Assembly: GCA_949130485.1 (NCBI GenBank)
Contig: OX422183.1
Location: 12,250,543 to 12,314,542 of the forward strand
Reading direction: 5' to 3'
DNA from: Agelas oroides
Lineage: Eukaryota; Porifera; Demospongiae; Agelasida; Agelasidae
Length of the DNA: 64,000 nucleotides
Part shown: piece after piece, positions 26,005 through 43,229 of the stretch
How positions within the stretch are numbered: position 1 is the stretch's first letter
Layout of the letters: each line of letters opens with the position of its first letter
Notes under the pieces: model-generated
Told to the model about the DNA's origin: nothing
Database searches by the model: none
The model's input: the letters and a program-made list of their open reading frames with translations, nothing else
Translations under genes and position numbers: made by a program

Positions 26005-26075
26005 GCTTCGTAGCAGTAGCCCAGGCATCAGAGCACTAGCAGCTTAGGCAGGGATCCTGGGTTTGATTCCAACAA
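26005..26075 (+). repeat. tRNA-derived SINE head
   Basis: A-box-like TAGCCCAGGCATCAGAGCACT is followed about 35 bases later by B-box GGGTTTGATTCCAACAA. The spacing suits Pol III type 2 promoters. There is no complete cloverleaf. Related to the minus-strand copy at 1624-1692. Confidence 0.5.
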
Positions 26076-26633
26076 TTGCTAGTTTTCCTATTTTCACCTC
26101 ATACCTGTTTGCTTACAACTGAGGCAAGATGACCTAAAGCTAGTTATAGCTAATTAGCTAACTATTCAGACAACAACAGATAATGTACCAGGCTAGAGGG
26201 AAAGTTCGAGTGTCAAAACATGGAGGTGGAATTCTGTTCACTAAGCTGTACATTAAACTGGCATGTTGGTTGCAGTAGTAACATCGATCCACATCCGACC
26301 ACCTAATGTCACACTCACTGAATGAAATGCAAAGATCAAATTAAATGCCAAGTTCAGATAAATTCCACACACTTAGCTACCATACAGAACAATCAAACAA
26401 AGCATCCTAATACTACAAAAAAATTAATAATAATGCCATCCTTTTTTCCAACTTCTAAGTTGATACATAAACATTTGGTCAGAGAATCCCAACATTGCAG
26501 TTTCCCTAATTATAATGCTACACATGCATACAATAGGAGTGTAATCTAAACAGCATGCTCAATTTATAATGGAAGTTACCAAACAAAAGTCACTCAAAGC
26601 TGTTTCTATTTGGGCCATTCTGAATTTGGATCG

Positions 26634-31795
<5,162 letters not shown>

Positions 31796-31859
31796 CTGTA
31801 CAGGCAGAAGATGTAAAATGGTAGGATTGTGCACTGCAAGAAACAATATTGTTTCACTT

Positions 31860-31890
31860 GCCTGGTTGCAAACAAGCTGAAGAGACAGTG
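31860..31890 (+). repeat. Terminal fragment of the TTAA MITE family
   Basis: AAGCTGAAGAGACAGTGGTT is identical to the right-end stretch of the copies at about 52735 and 61998. Only the end is present. Confidence 0.4.
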
Positions 31891-32020
31891 GTTATATGTG
31901 AGAACTATCATTTGTTACACCAGGCTATTATTTCTACAGATCTACTTATCAATTGCAGATACAAGCTGCACAGTAAACAAAGGGATACTGGATAATGCAG
32001 AGTAATGAAATAGCTGATTA

Positions 32021-32579
32021 ATGGAACAACGAATAGAAATCCTCAACTGTGCATGCACAGAGTATTCCCCCAACGGCTTTTATGCAGGAGGCTTCTGGCA
32101 TGCTGATGACATAAGAATCCTTGCCACAAGCATGGAGTCATTAGAGGCACTAGGTACTATGGTGAAGGACTTCGCAGCTCGTAACTTTCTCAAGTTAAAC
32201 ATCCAAAAGTGTGAAGCAGTAGGGTTCAGCTATGGGTGGAACACTGCTGTGGCCCCAAGGTGTGAGGTTGATGGCTTAGTGATTCCGTTCAAGGATGCAT
32301 GGAAGTATAACTTGGGGTATTGGTGGAAAAGAGACCTAGCTAATGGCAATCAGTGGAAGAAAACATCAGAAGACAATACAAATCCTTCTTTCACTTTGGA
32401 AACTTGGGGCCTGTGCCTTCTGTCGACGAGATCTATATATCATCGAAACATGTGTCATGTCCACCCACATTTCCAAACACCACTGTGTGACTGCTCTGGA
32501 ATTTGTTGTGTCAAAGATTACTGTGAGAAAGCTTGGATTTTTCAAGAGATTGTTGTCTGAGGAGGTTGTTGATAGTTGA
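32021..32579 (+). pseudogene. Non-LTR retrotransposon reverse transcriptase remnant
   Basis: An open stretch from 32021 encodes a region like RT motif C and its downstream helix: FWHADDIRILATSMESL (the F-A-D-D box, here H-A-D-D) followed by FLKLNIQKCE. Similarity then fades. A second frame from 32343 (WKLGACAFCRRDLYI, then SKITVRKLGFF) looks like the continuation after a frameshift. No 5' region, endonuclease or poly-A tail is visible. It is therefore a short, broken LINE-type fragment. Confidence 0.6.
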
Positions 32580-33416
32580 TGCTACTTTGGGCTGGGTGAA
32601 ACCCCGCTGGACTCAGTGGATCAGTTTATACTGACACAGATAGTGGACTGTAATATCAACTTTTTGTAAAAGTTTAGAAATCGTTTTCAATGTTTCTGAG
32701 TTCATTTTGTTTCATATGTTGCTGTGTATGCCATGCCCCTTGTAGGGTCTTATCGATGAGCCATGGCCCCACACCCATGTATCACAGCAATTGGTAGTAT
32801 GTACATGTTTGCCAATTAGTACACTAAAGTTGGAGGCTACTCTGAAAGCCTGACTGATCCAATGCCAACACTGTTGTGAGCTATGGTTTCTTTAGTAAGG
32901 GTAGCTACCACCAGGATCAGTTATGGATAACTTATCATTAACATAGGATGAATGCCAAGTTACATAGAGCCAGTGCTCTCAACTCTTCATCAGAGTTGAT
33001 ACAGATACCGACTTTGTTGTAAATACATGTTATTACCGTATGCAACAAGTATATAATAGCATATGTGCCAATTAAGTGGCTCCACATGTAACTTGGATAC
33101 TGAGGTTACTCCTCATAAAGAGGGGTCGGCGTACTGTCAAGGTAGCAAATGCACCCACCTCCCACACAAATATAGACTGTCCGCATACACTACCGTATTT
33201 TTTCAAATAAAACGCATGATCCAATCTAGCACAAGAAATTCAATTCTGGGAATTTATGGGTGGATCCAATTTAGCGTAAGCTGCCACTAATTAATTTTGG
33301 GTTGATCCAATTTAGCGCAATACCAGGCGGCCAAGAACAATTTCCAGGAAAAAGAGCTATCCCATAAATGATCTACTTTGGCACTTGTAAGACTTTTTGT
33401 TGCTGCAGCTGCTACT

Positions 33417-33573
33417 TAGCCTCGTTCCCAGACTTCCCCATTTTTACCTTCCGTTTGCGTTCACAATAATACACAGGAGCGGAAGACCGGTTCGCCGATC
33501 TTCCGATTCCGTGTATTATTATGAATGCAAACAGAAGCCGGCTAAAAACGGGGGAGGCCTGGGAACGAGGCTA
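33417..33573. mobile_element. Small fold-back element, 9-bp target duplication
   Basis: 157 bp, beginning TAGCCTCGTTCCCAGAC and ending GGCCTGGGAACGAGGCTA. The whole element is a near-palindrome (inner arms around TTCCG..ACACAGGAGCGGAAG). It is flanked by direct repeats GCTGCTACT at 33408-33416 and 33574-33582. A 9-bp duplication is typical of Mutator-like transposases (family knowledge). It carries no gene, so it is non-autonomous. Confidence 0.75.
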
Positions 33574-33582
33574 GCTGCTACT

Positions 33583-36030
33583 GTCTACCAAGAACCTCAT
33601 TTCTGGAGAACTGAAGGCCAGGAACACTTGCATCTCTGTGTGACCAGAAAATTTTCACGTTTGAATCCATTGCAACGCATGATCTAATCTAACGCAATTC
33701 CTGGAATTCATGGGTACTCTTAGGCCTGATGATATCATACTGACATTATTCCATTTTTCTATGCCAATATTTTGCCCAATTACTTCAGTATTATGTTCCT
33801 ATAAAACAAATAAGTATATAGTTACACCTGAGCAAGAGACTGATGAGACATGTAAAAGACTACACAATCTGAGCATGACATCACTTTTGTCAAATGCAGT
33901 ATTAGTGATTAACTGGACTATCAACTATTTCTAAAAAAGCATATTTTTCTCACTTGCTTAGCTATACGCTTGTTAGCACTGTTGTAATGTTCAGGCTAGT
34001 AGTTTATTTTTAGTTTAATTAGGTTACAGATTCAAATTGTTAGTTTAGTTGTGGTTTTAATTACTAAATTTTAAAAAGAGTACTTTTAGTTATAGTTAAC
34101 TACTATTTTTGATGATTTTAAAGTAGTTTAGTTAAAGATTCCAAATAGTGGACTAAAGTAGCATTAATTAGTTTTGATTACTAATTTTAAAAATGAAAAA
34201 TGTCTTACTAAAATGCATTTTAGTTTTAGGTTTAAGTAGCCGCAATTTTTTCTTCTCAACATAACCACCATAAGTGGGAGGGCATACTTTCTGGGTTAGT
34301 GCAAAACCTAGACTCTGGACAGTACTATGCATGAGCTGATATTTGGACTGAGATTTGGACCAATGTGTAACTTGATGTGCTGTCCGAGTGTAGTGTTTTT
34401 GTGTTCCTTGGTCAGAAGGCCTTTTTGTGCAGCATAGCTAAACAGTATGTCATGTAGCAATACAGTGACTATGGCTCAGCCATGCAGACTCGCAGGGTTC
34501 CGAACACATGATGCTGCTCCAAGTTCAAATGTCCTTAGTACCTAACAGCATTACAGGCCATTATGATGCTACTAGTACCCACAAGACTTATGGCTTCAGA
34601 AACCAGTGATTGTGCCTACGTTTACACTTGAGATAGTCATTATGTACTCAGATACCAGTACATACATGTCAAGCGGTATATAGCTATATGCTTTGAATAC
34701 TGGCTGACTCAACTTGCTCAGAGACTTATAAGAGAAAAGAACATTTGATTAAATAAAAAGGTGGTGGGCTTATTGCTTATTTTTGACGGTTGACCTATTT
34801 TCAGAAGATGTATTCTGTACTGCATGTAGATGAGAAGAACCTTTTGGGGTAAATTGCAGTAATTTGATTGCATGTGAACACTGAAATGCATGAAACTTTG
34901 CACAGGTGTAGGAAGTAAATTAAAAGTGTAGAGGCCATGCTATGCAGTGCAAAAAAATCCTTAGGATGATTTTACCACGCTTAGCATGGCGGCAAATTTT
35001 TTCAAAAGCGTGCACTTTAGACTGCAAAAAAGGCCTTTTTCCTAGGGTGTATAATACTTTAGCCTCATTCTCAGACATTAACTTCATAACAGTAAGTCAC
35101 GACTATGAACTAATCCAAGTGAACTCCAATAGCTTCATGCACGAACCAGATCTAAACTGTAGCCAAGGTACATGCATGCTCAAAGTAACTTTCGGCTATT
35201 TCATGTATCCAATGTACTTGATGTACATAAACAAAAATTACACCCCAAGTTGAAAAAACAAATGATAGTAATGAATGAATGAGTGTTTAGAAAAGTTGTA
35301 TTAGTGCTTACACATGCCTACTATTTTAGCCTTTTCCTCCCAGGCAGCTGGAAGCAGTTATCATTGAAGTATCTGTGGTTCAAGTGTGCCAAGGCTGGGA
35401 ACTAAACTGCTTGTTTCTGATGTTTGATTCATGCAATGCTGGGAATGAGGCTAAACTTACTACAGTTCCAGTTGCACCTAAATTTGTTAATTTAGCAAAG
35501 GCATTATAAGCTTGATTGTAAATCATGCATCAGCTCATTGTGCCTACGTACTATCTGCCTACCTATCCCCATTCATTAATTTATTGCTGTTCAAAGTTTA
35601 ACCACATCCATCAAGTAGGTCATAGCAGCTGTTGACAATTTAACACACATGCATCATTAAGTGTGCTAGAGCCACTTATGGATAGTGGGTGGTGCACACA
35701 AAGTGGTCACTGAAGGGACAACCATAACTCAGGTTAGCAGTGGTTTAAAGAAAGTTGCATATGCCCAGGTTCTGCAAATACAAGTACCTTCATGTTAAAA
35801 TAGTGAGCTTGGCCATTGTGTAATCCTGTGTGATTGTAGGTCACTTTTGTGGGTGGCAAATATTTTGCCTCGTGCACTATTATGAGATACTATGCAGTGG
35901 GGTAGGAAAGACGTTTTGATTGGGGGGGCACAGTTTGAAACTACACATAGAGTAGTAAGCAATTTATATAACAATTTATGAAAACTTGGGGGGGGGGGGG
36001 GCACATGCCCCCCCAGTTCCTATGCCTATG
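33583..36030. other. Gene-poor region
   Basis: An AT-rich repeat related to 22740-22950 occupies about 34017-34240. A poly-G/C tract is at 35990-36014. The open frames here are short and unsupported. I see nothing else. Confidence 0.4.
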
Positions 36031-36362
36031 CTATGAGACATCATGAGACATCATGAGACACTATGAGACACCGTGAGGCACTATGAGACAACATGAGACA
36101 TTGCGAGACATCAACAGACATTGTGAGACATCATGAGACATACACTATGAGATACCACGAGACACTATGAGACATTATGAGACATCATACGACATTACGA
36201 GACATCATGAGACATCAAAAGACAGTATCAGATATTGTGACACATCATGATTATGAGATGTTATGAGACATCATGAGACATCGTTAAATATCATGAGACA
36301 GCATGAGACATTACGAGACATCATGAGAACCTATGAGACATCATAAGACACTATGAGACAGT
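36031..36362 (+). repeat. GAGACATCAT minisatellite
   Basis: About 33 degenerate copies of a 10-base unit (TATGAGACAT / CATGAGACAT). Unit length is mostly 10, with occasional 7-14-base slips. Confidence 0.9.
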
Positions 36363-36407
36363 GTATAATCTCCCTGAGCTCTTAGTGCAATTAACAGCAT
36401 GGTTCCC

Positions 36408-36680
36408 ATAATGCAGCTATCACTGTTATGTCCCACCCTCCCAGGTTGGTAGAAGGTGGGGCGTAATAGGAGATTTGAACAGGGCAATTATCTAATTCCT
36501 TTCTACAGGGGCAGTCTCTTTCGTCAAATCAGTATTACACGTGCGAATATGCAGTAAAAATCCCCTATATAAGGTAAATGCCCCTCCCAAAGGGCATGCT
36601 GCTGGGGTCAAACCCCCTTCAAAATCCCCACCCACCACCAACCTGGGAGGGTGTGGCATAACAGTGATAGGTGCATAATA
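36408..36680. repeat. Inverted-repeat (MITE-like) element
   Basis: The arms 36408-36462 and 36626-36680 are inverted copies sharing CTATCACTGTTATG and CCTCCCAGGTTGG. The centre, about 160 bp, has no gene. The target duplication is not clear. Confidence 0.55.
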
Positions 36681-37341
36681 GTGTGAGTGAATGGCAAATC
36701 ATTGCACAATGCAGATAAGTGGAATTCAGCCCCATATGCTGGTTAGCCAATGGGGGGGTTCTTATCGTAGGGTTTGACCTCAGATTGTGCATGTGCAAGC
36801 ATGCACCACCTAGGGGGGTCTGGAGGCATGCCCCCCAGGAATTTTTTTGAAAATATGTGCTCTGGATGAGATTGCTTCCACAATATGGTGCTGGAATCTG
36901 ACACAAACAAGGTGACTTGTATGCGTGCAGTATTACATTCCAAGACTAGAGGTCTTCAGAGAAGACATACCCTGCGCAATTTCAGCAAACTGTTACCCAT
37001 GCGTGCCCATAACTATTGCAGATTAAACTAGCAGTGTACATCATATTACAAAGGGTATCTACACTATAATATTAAAGATGGTTGTAGGGATGGATGATCA
37101 AAGGGTTTTTATACTTTCCAACTGAACTTGTGCCCGCCTGCCACACCCCCTGATGCTGTCAGCAAATGAACTTCATAGACCGACCTCATCAAGCCCGCGC
37201 AGTACGGCGGCCGTACTATGGTCACGCCATATTTCACTCACCTGTACTGTGTGCGCCCAGACGAATGCGTTGCCTCGTTCCCAGGCCCCCGCCCAGCAAT
37301 CCTGGGAACGAGGAGGCTGGTGAACGCGAACACGTGCTTGG

Positions 37342-38330
37342 TAGCCTCGTTCCCAGGCCGTTCCCGGCTCCAGTTTTGATCGCTTGCAGTATAAAAACGG
37401 AGTAGCCTCGTTCCCAGGCGCGGAGGGGGAGGAGAAAGAGCGCCTGGTACACACTGTTTGCGCATGCGCGTAATTATAGGCAAGACCACGTGGTAGAATT
37501 AGGGGCGTGTACTAATATGACGATCCGGTTATCACGTGAATAGCATAAACCGTCATAAAAAAATACCTCAGCTTTTGTTCTTAGGACGCTATAAACATCG
37601 CTGCTACATGCTTTGCCTAGTTTTATACTCCAAAGAGAAATGTCTGGTATGCAGTGGTAGGAATCGACTTACCGGAAATGGTGGATAACCGCATAAATGT
37701 ACGCTTCCTCAGTAAACGCACTCATTGGAGGCAATCTGTTCGTTCTTGAGCTTTATCTCGAGGTACCTAGCTACCAGAAGGCCTAGAACAGCGCGATATG
37801 AAACTCACTTGAACAGAACACCAACTGACATATCAACGAGGCGAGTTTATGACGTCACCAGTATACGTACGTATACGTACGAACAAGGTCGCCACGGAAT
37901 TCCGTGGCGATTAAGCGCATGCGCAAACAGTGTGTACCAGGCGCTCTTTCTCCTCCCCTTCCGCGCCTGGGAACGAGGCTAAAAAACGGAGGGGAAGGCC
38001 TGGGAGAAAGAGTCACGTGCGTGACGTCGGTAGACGTGAGGGGGGGCGGTGCCCGATCGTTGTAATTCACAAACTTTGCGTTGATCAGCCTCGAGTCTAC
38101 CATACAACGAGCTGCATTGACGCTGTCTTTCGAATGTTACAGTCTCAAGTTCTTGGACAAGATATTACAAGAAGGACCTCGAGATTCTTCGTCGGGCACC
38201 GCCCCCCCTCACGTCTACCCTCACGTCTACCTGACGTCACGCACGTGACTCTTTCTCCCAGGCCTTCCCCTCCGTTTTTATACTGCAAGCGATCAAAACT
38301 GGAGCCGGGAACGGCCTGGGAACGAGGCTA
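37342..38330. mobile_element. Large fold-back element, perfect 61-bp TIRs, 9-bp TSD
   Basis: 989 bp. The ends 37342-37402 and 38270-38330 are inverted copies that I find identical over 61 bases, starting TAGCCTCGTTCCCAGGCC and ending with the TATAAAAACGG motif. The flanks carry the direct repeat CGTGCTTGG (37333-37341 and 38331-38339). Nested inside are further inverted arms (37403-37470 with 37915-37981; 37981-38056 with about 38192-38280) and a perfect 22-base palindrome (37889-37910, centre GGAATTCC). It carries no transposase. The CpG-rich content gives spurious open frames. A Mutator-like affiliation is inferred from the 9-bp TSD only. Confidence 0.8.
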
Positions 38331-38559
38331 CGTGCTTGGAGTCAGCATATGCCCGGTCTCCACCGTATCCAAGTGGTTGACCGTATCAAAACGGTGGACA
38401 ATACCAACTTTAAATAGAAAAGAGCTGGAAATGCAGAGAAGTGAACTGCTTTGGTCTCTATCAGGTACACATACATTATTTTTTTTTAGATTGCCATGTC
38501 ACTGCCGCGTACAGCAATCCTTTAACCTAGTAAATGTGCTGATTTCAAAAAATTTCACC

Positions 38560-38615
38560 GGACAGATAGACAGACTGACGACAGACTGACAGACTGACAG
38601 ACTGACAGACGGACA
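38560..38615 (+). repeat. (CAGACTGA)n short tandem repeat
   Basis: Five to six copies of the 8-base unit AGACTGAC, followed by a GC-rich CGCATGCGCGCGCG tract. No coding evidence. Confidence 0.8.
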
Positions 38616-39123
38616 AAACCGATTGCTTAACCCCTTCGCGCATGCGCGCGCGGGGTAATAACCTAGTTCAAACATGCAGTCTTGGGTACAAGTGTGCAGT
38701 CACCTTGCGACGTTTGTCTACCTGGGTTACTATTTATACCAATGGCAATGTGTGGTTAATTGGTAACAAGACTTCCCCGACTCGTGAGATGCATAATATT
38801 GATGACTACACTATAGCTACTGTCGACGGCGTAGCCTCGCTTCTGGGTCCAACACTAACCTTTCACCCCCCACAGTGCCGAATGAACGTGCATGTGCGTG
38901 AAGTGTGCATGAGCGTGAAGCGTTCACGCTCAACGTGCAAGTTCTCAGTGAGTACACACTTGCACTTGTGCAAGCGTGAGATTATCAGCATATACATGCC
39001 GTACGTAGAGGCGTAATTGTTACTCGGACACTTAAGAAACGTTGCGCTCTTGTTGCGCGCACAGAGATCCAGCAGGCACAAGAACTGTAGGTTAGGTGCG
39101 CTAATGTTTGATAATCAACATAC

Positions 39124-39577
39124 CTGAAATCAACTCCAAACAGTCTTCTACCCGGGATTCAGCAAACGAAACATTACACCAGTTCAAGCACTTGTTCTCG
39201 GAAAAAAAATTCAAGTAGCGGACAAGTCTGATAACCATATTAGTGATGTCAGAGTTTCTAAAAGTATGTAAATATTCTTCTACACAGGCCATTTCTCCAC
39301 AATGTCTTAATGTATTCACATCAAATTTGATATACAGGTTCCTTAGAGGCTTGGGTATATTTCCTTGCACAGCTTTGTTAAAAATATCTGCCTCGATCAA
39401 AACTACACGCAATTTTTTGTCACATCTCGTTACTTTTCTGCAAATTGTTGAAGTATTAAGACATTTTGTGATGCTGCTCACAGTTACTTCAATATTTAAC
39501 AAAGCACAACCAGTTCTGTATACTAGAGTAGTTGTCCAATGGGATGGTACAGGTTTTTGATTGGAACCTTGCTCCAA
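39124..39577 (-). CDS. Orphan first coding exon, function unknown
   Basis: An uninterrupted minus-strand frame runs from ATG (39577) to a strong donor (TTTCAG then GTATGT) at 39124: 151 codons plus one base, so phase 1. Without splicing it would stop within 8 codons. The composition is protein-like (LRNLYIKFDVNTLRHCGEM, then VRYLNFFSENKCLNW). No motif or signal peptide is recognised. It lies beside CpG-rich DNA (39600-40340) that could be its promoter. The Ginger transposon is inserted about 770 bp upstream. I could not place a second exon to the left; the fold-back element starts there. It could instead be a fossil domesticated or transposon gene. Confidence 0.4.
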
Positions 39578-40344
39578 CTTCCCCGGAAATGCAATTATTT
39601 ATGGCTACAAAATGCTGTTTTTTAAGCATTCATCAAGCCTAGTGCAAGGATAATTCTAGATATTAAAAACCTTCATTGGACTGAATAGGTACAGACTATC
39701 CTTCACAGCGAGTTTCATTCTGATCAGGCTTACAGTGGCTTCCGGAAAAGTAGTGACCAGAATATTGCGCTAAAATGACGTAGAAAATTTTGGCAAACCA
39801 GTTACATTTCGAAGACCATACCGCTTGTTGTATTCACCCAATCTCATTGATATGGGTACCGTTGGAATCGCCATTTTATGCTCTTTTCAAAAATAAAGCT
39901 TGTTGTTGTGATAAACGAATTTTGATTTTCACCCCGACATCGCTAACCATGTATTATATCGTCGCTAGCCAAATTTTGTAACTGCTGGAGCATGGTATGG
40001 GCTCGTATGCAAAACCAATGGAAGGGCAAGAACTATTGTCTTTCCTTTTCGGAGGAGACGGAAAAGTTACGCGTTGTTTTACAATGTATTCTCGGGCGTG
40101 ATTTTCTATCCCTGCGTACTACAATAATCTCGGGTATCGAAAACTATTCTAGCGCCTGCATGTCTTGTTGCTCTGATGATCTGGCATTGTTGTTACCGCG
40201 CTTAGATCTTTGAAGTCTGTTGTCCGAAAATATATCAGTCCGAGAATAAATTTTCGCCTGATGACCTCACGCTAGCGAGAAGGAACAGTATAGGTGAAAA
40301 GCAATTTGCGCGCTTGTGGGAGAGCCTGGGACAGCGTGTGCCGG

Positions 40345-40468
40345 TGTTACAGGAAATTTGATCGCTCGGAAATACTATCGCTGCGATAATATTTCCTAGG
40401 AAATTTTATCGCCGAGCGTAACTTTTTCCTAGGAAATATCATCGCAGCCAGGAAATACGATCGCTCAC
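40345..40468 (+). repeat. Left TIR of Ginger element
   Basis: 124 bp. Inside are repeated GGAAAT..ATCGC blocks, two palindromic TTTCCTAGGAAA cores and GATCGCTC at both ends of the TIR. These are likely transposase binding sites. Confidence 0.92.
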
Positions 40469-40552
40469 GGTACAGCCGTCCGGTAGAGGCGAGAAATAGC
40501 GCTTAAAAATGGAGATCATTGCACGTCTCCGCAGTCTATTGACTTTGCAGTG

Positions 40553-43134
40553 ATGGAAGTGAAGGAATATGACGAGATCTACAACGTGGTGGCAGAGCAG
40601 AACTATCCAGATGGTATCACCAAGAACCAGAAAGATGCCTTGCGCAACAAGGCCAAAAAGTTCGCGATTCGAGATGGTCTATTATATTACTGTGACAAGA
40701 AGCGTGGAGAAAGGCAGGTGGGTGCTGTGTGTGTGTGTGTGTGTGTGTGTGTGCATGTGTGCCTATTATTATTCAGATTCACTCAGCATGCATGATTTAC
40801 AGTGTATTTAGCTTGCAAAATGGTATAGCTGTTCTGGTAATTCAGTCATAATATAGACTCAGTAGGCAAACCTCAAACTTCAACAGATATTTCCTTGTGT
40901 CAATGTTATATGTAGGTGATAAAATCTGAGCAGAAACAGCAAGTCCTCCAAGCTTGCCACAATGACCCAGTCAGTGGAGCACACTTTGGAAGGGACAAAG
41001 TGGTGGAGAAGATTGAGGAACGATACTACTGGGTGGGTATCATCAGAGATGTATTGAAGGTGACCAAGACCTGTGACAAATGCCAACGTGCCAACCCCAA
41101 ATTCCGTAAGACCCCAGCTTGCATCCATCCAATCCCAGTGACTGACCAGGTTTGGCATACCGTAGGGATTGATCTGATTGGTCCCCTTCCAAAAACAGAA
41201 AGAGGGAATGAATACATAGCCACTTGTACATGCCTCTTTAGCAAATGGCCAGAAGCAGAAGCTCTCAAAGACAAATCTGCAGCTTCCGTGGCAGGGTTTG
41301 TTTTCAGGTTGATGTGCCGACATGGTTGCCCTACCATTCGCATTTCAGACCAGGGCCGCGAGTTTGTAAATGCATTTGACACTGAGTTCTGCAAGCTTAC
41401 AGGAGTTGACCACCGCATTAGCTCAGCTTACCATCCCCAAACAAACGGACAAGATGAAAGGTTCAACCAGACCCTCCAAAGAAGCCTTCGAAAAATGGTC
41501 AATGAAGACCAAAATGACTGGGACAAGTACATTGACTCAGTCCTGTTTGCCTACCGTACATCTAGGCAGGATTCTTCCAAATACACCCCCTTCTGCCTCA
41601 TGTATGGTAGGCAAGCCACCCTCCCAATTGACATACTAACTGATCAACAGAAGAGAACACCTACCAACTCCGAAGTACAGATGACTGATGAACAAATCCA
41701 TGAGAAAGCAAGACAGTTGATTGAGCTTCGTAAGAAAGCATTAGAGAATGTGAATAATGCCAAAGAAAAGATGAAGAAGCGAGCAGATGCCAAACACAAT
41801 GATTTCACGTCTGACTTCACACTTGGATCACTAGTACTAGTGTTGAATTCAAGGAAGCTCTCCCGAAAAGGAGGCAAGATGGAACCTCTCTGGCACGGTC
41901 CTTATAGAATCCATGAGGATCTAGGGAAGGGTTGCTTCAAGCTGTGTCTTGTGGATGATTGCAGCAAGATCCTGGCCCAGAAGTACAATGTGCAACGACT
42001 GAAGCTTTACCATCTCCAGAACAGGTAAGTGAATGAGTTAGTTGAGTAAAATGCATCAACATTTATATATATATATGGCTGAAAAACTGTCACCACTCTG
42101 ATGGGTTTTTTTTTTTTTTTCATGATCACAATCAACTTCACAGTGGTATTTCTGATGAGAAGCAGCCAGAGCATCAGGGGCAGCAAGAGAAGACAGAGTC
42201 AAAGTCAGAGCAGCAGGAGAAGCATGGATCAAAGGCAGAGCAACCCGAGAAGGAGCCAGAGTTAAAGACAGAGCAGGAGGAGGAACCGCCAAAGAAGAAG
42301 AAGAGAATGATGGGTCGTTACAAGGTTAGTTATAGATATAATTGAATTTGAATTTGTCAATTGACTGATTTTCAAAAATCTCTATAGTTCACCAGGAAAC
42401 TCAGCAAGGATGAGCTGGAAGCTATACGAAGAGGAGATAAACTGACAGACACCCACATCCAGGCTACACAAGTTCTGATCAGAAGGCAATTCCTTAACAT
42501 AGATGGGCTGCAGGACCCTGTGTTAGGTGAAGGAAACCACTTCATTCCAAACGTAAATGAAGGCATTCAAATTCACCATGTTGGAAACCATTGGGTGACA
42601 TCATCTAGTGTTGGTGGCAGTCTGGCAGTATACGACAGCATGTTCTCTGGGAAGCTTTCCACTTCTTTGCAGTGTCAGCTAGCCACCATATATAAGCTGA
42701 TGATTTTGAGAGAAGAAGATGGTGAGGTGGTAGACCCACATATCCAGGTACACATTCCGAATCTTCCACAGCAACAGGGTGTTGCAGACTGTGGAGTATA
42801 TGCTATTGCATACGCTTTCCATGCAGCAAGAGGGGACAGTTTGGAAGATATCGAGTTTGAACAAGACAAAATGCGGCAGCACTTAGCTAGATGTTTAACT
42901 AAGCAAAAGCTGACTCCTTTTCCACACTCACAAAGGCGTGCTCATGTTCCACCGTACCCATGGTTTCCATACCAGGAAATAGAAGTGTTCTGCACCTGCG
43001 AAATGCCAGAATGCCTCGACAACATGATACAATGTGATGGTTGTGAGGAATGGTACCACATGGCTTGTGTTGGACTGAAAACTCCACCTCCAGATACTGA
43101 TTCATGGCACTGTAGTACAGCATGTAAAGTGTAG
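40553..43134 (+). CDS. Ginger1 transposase: integrase + Ulp1-like protease + PHD finger (733 aa)
   Basis: Exons 40553-40717, 40916-42024, 42144-42324 and 42388-43134 (stop TAG). All have GT..AG introns, and the joined frame is open. Residue estimates: H2C2 zinc finger (H70, H78, C108, C111); integrase core D141 (GIDLIGP), D200 (ISDQGREF) and E236 (NGQDE), giving exact D-35-E spacing; GPY/F motif WHGPYRI near 385. Next comes a Glu/Lys-rich linker with the basic PPKKKKR near 475-480, a possible nuclear signal. The C48/Ulp1-like cysteine protease has H553 (GNHW), D568 (VYDSMFSG), Gln in PQQQG and C620 (ADCGVY). The PHD finger (CTCEMPECLDNM, CDGCEEWYHMACV) spans 687-733. The integrase resembles Ty3/gypsy integrases, but the element has no RT and no LTRs. 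It would cut and join element DNA in the nucleus. The protease may act on SUMO/ubiquitin-like conjugates and the PHD on histone tails; both roles are inferences. Confidence 0.9.
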
Positions 43135-43229
43135 GACTCATATATAAATTTCACTAACATAGTATAACAACATGAAAGTGATGTACCCCTGTTCGTATTT
43201 TATGTAATGACAATGCTGCTTTTGTTTTT

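Larger units (their letters stand above)
23265..26633. other. Intergenic region between convergent receptors
   Basis: 3' flank of the plus-strand receptor and 3' flank of the minus-strand receptor. It contains a minisatellite-bearing repeat (about 24340-24860) and a tRNA-like SINE (about 26005-26075). It also has a short Thr-rich open frame, 25613-25723 on the plus strand (TTTVSTTTP type), with no convincing splice sites, so not called as a gene. The rest shows nothing I can assign. Confidence 0.5.

Noticed and set aside
37930-38589. 219-codon plus-strand open frame
   Set aside because: It lies mostly within the fold-back element and reads through its inverted arms; the same peptides (VPRP, GNEA types) appear at every copy of the repeat in several frames.
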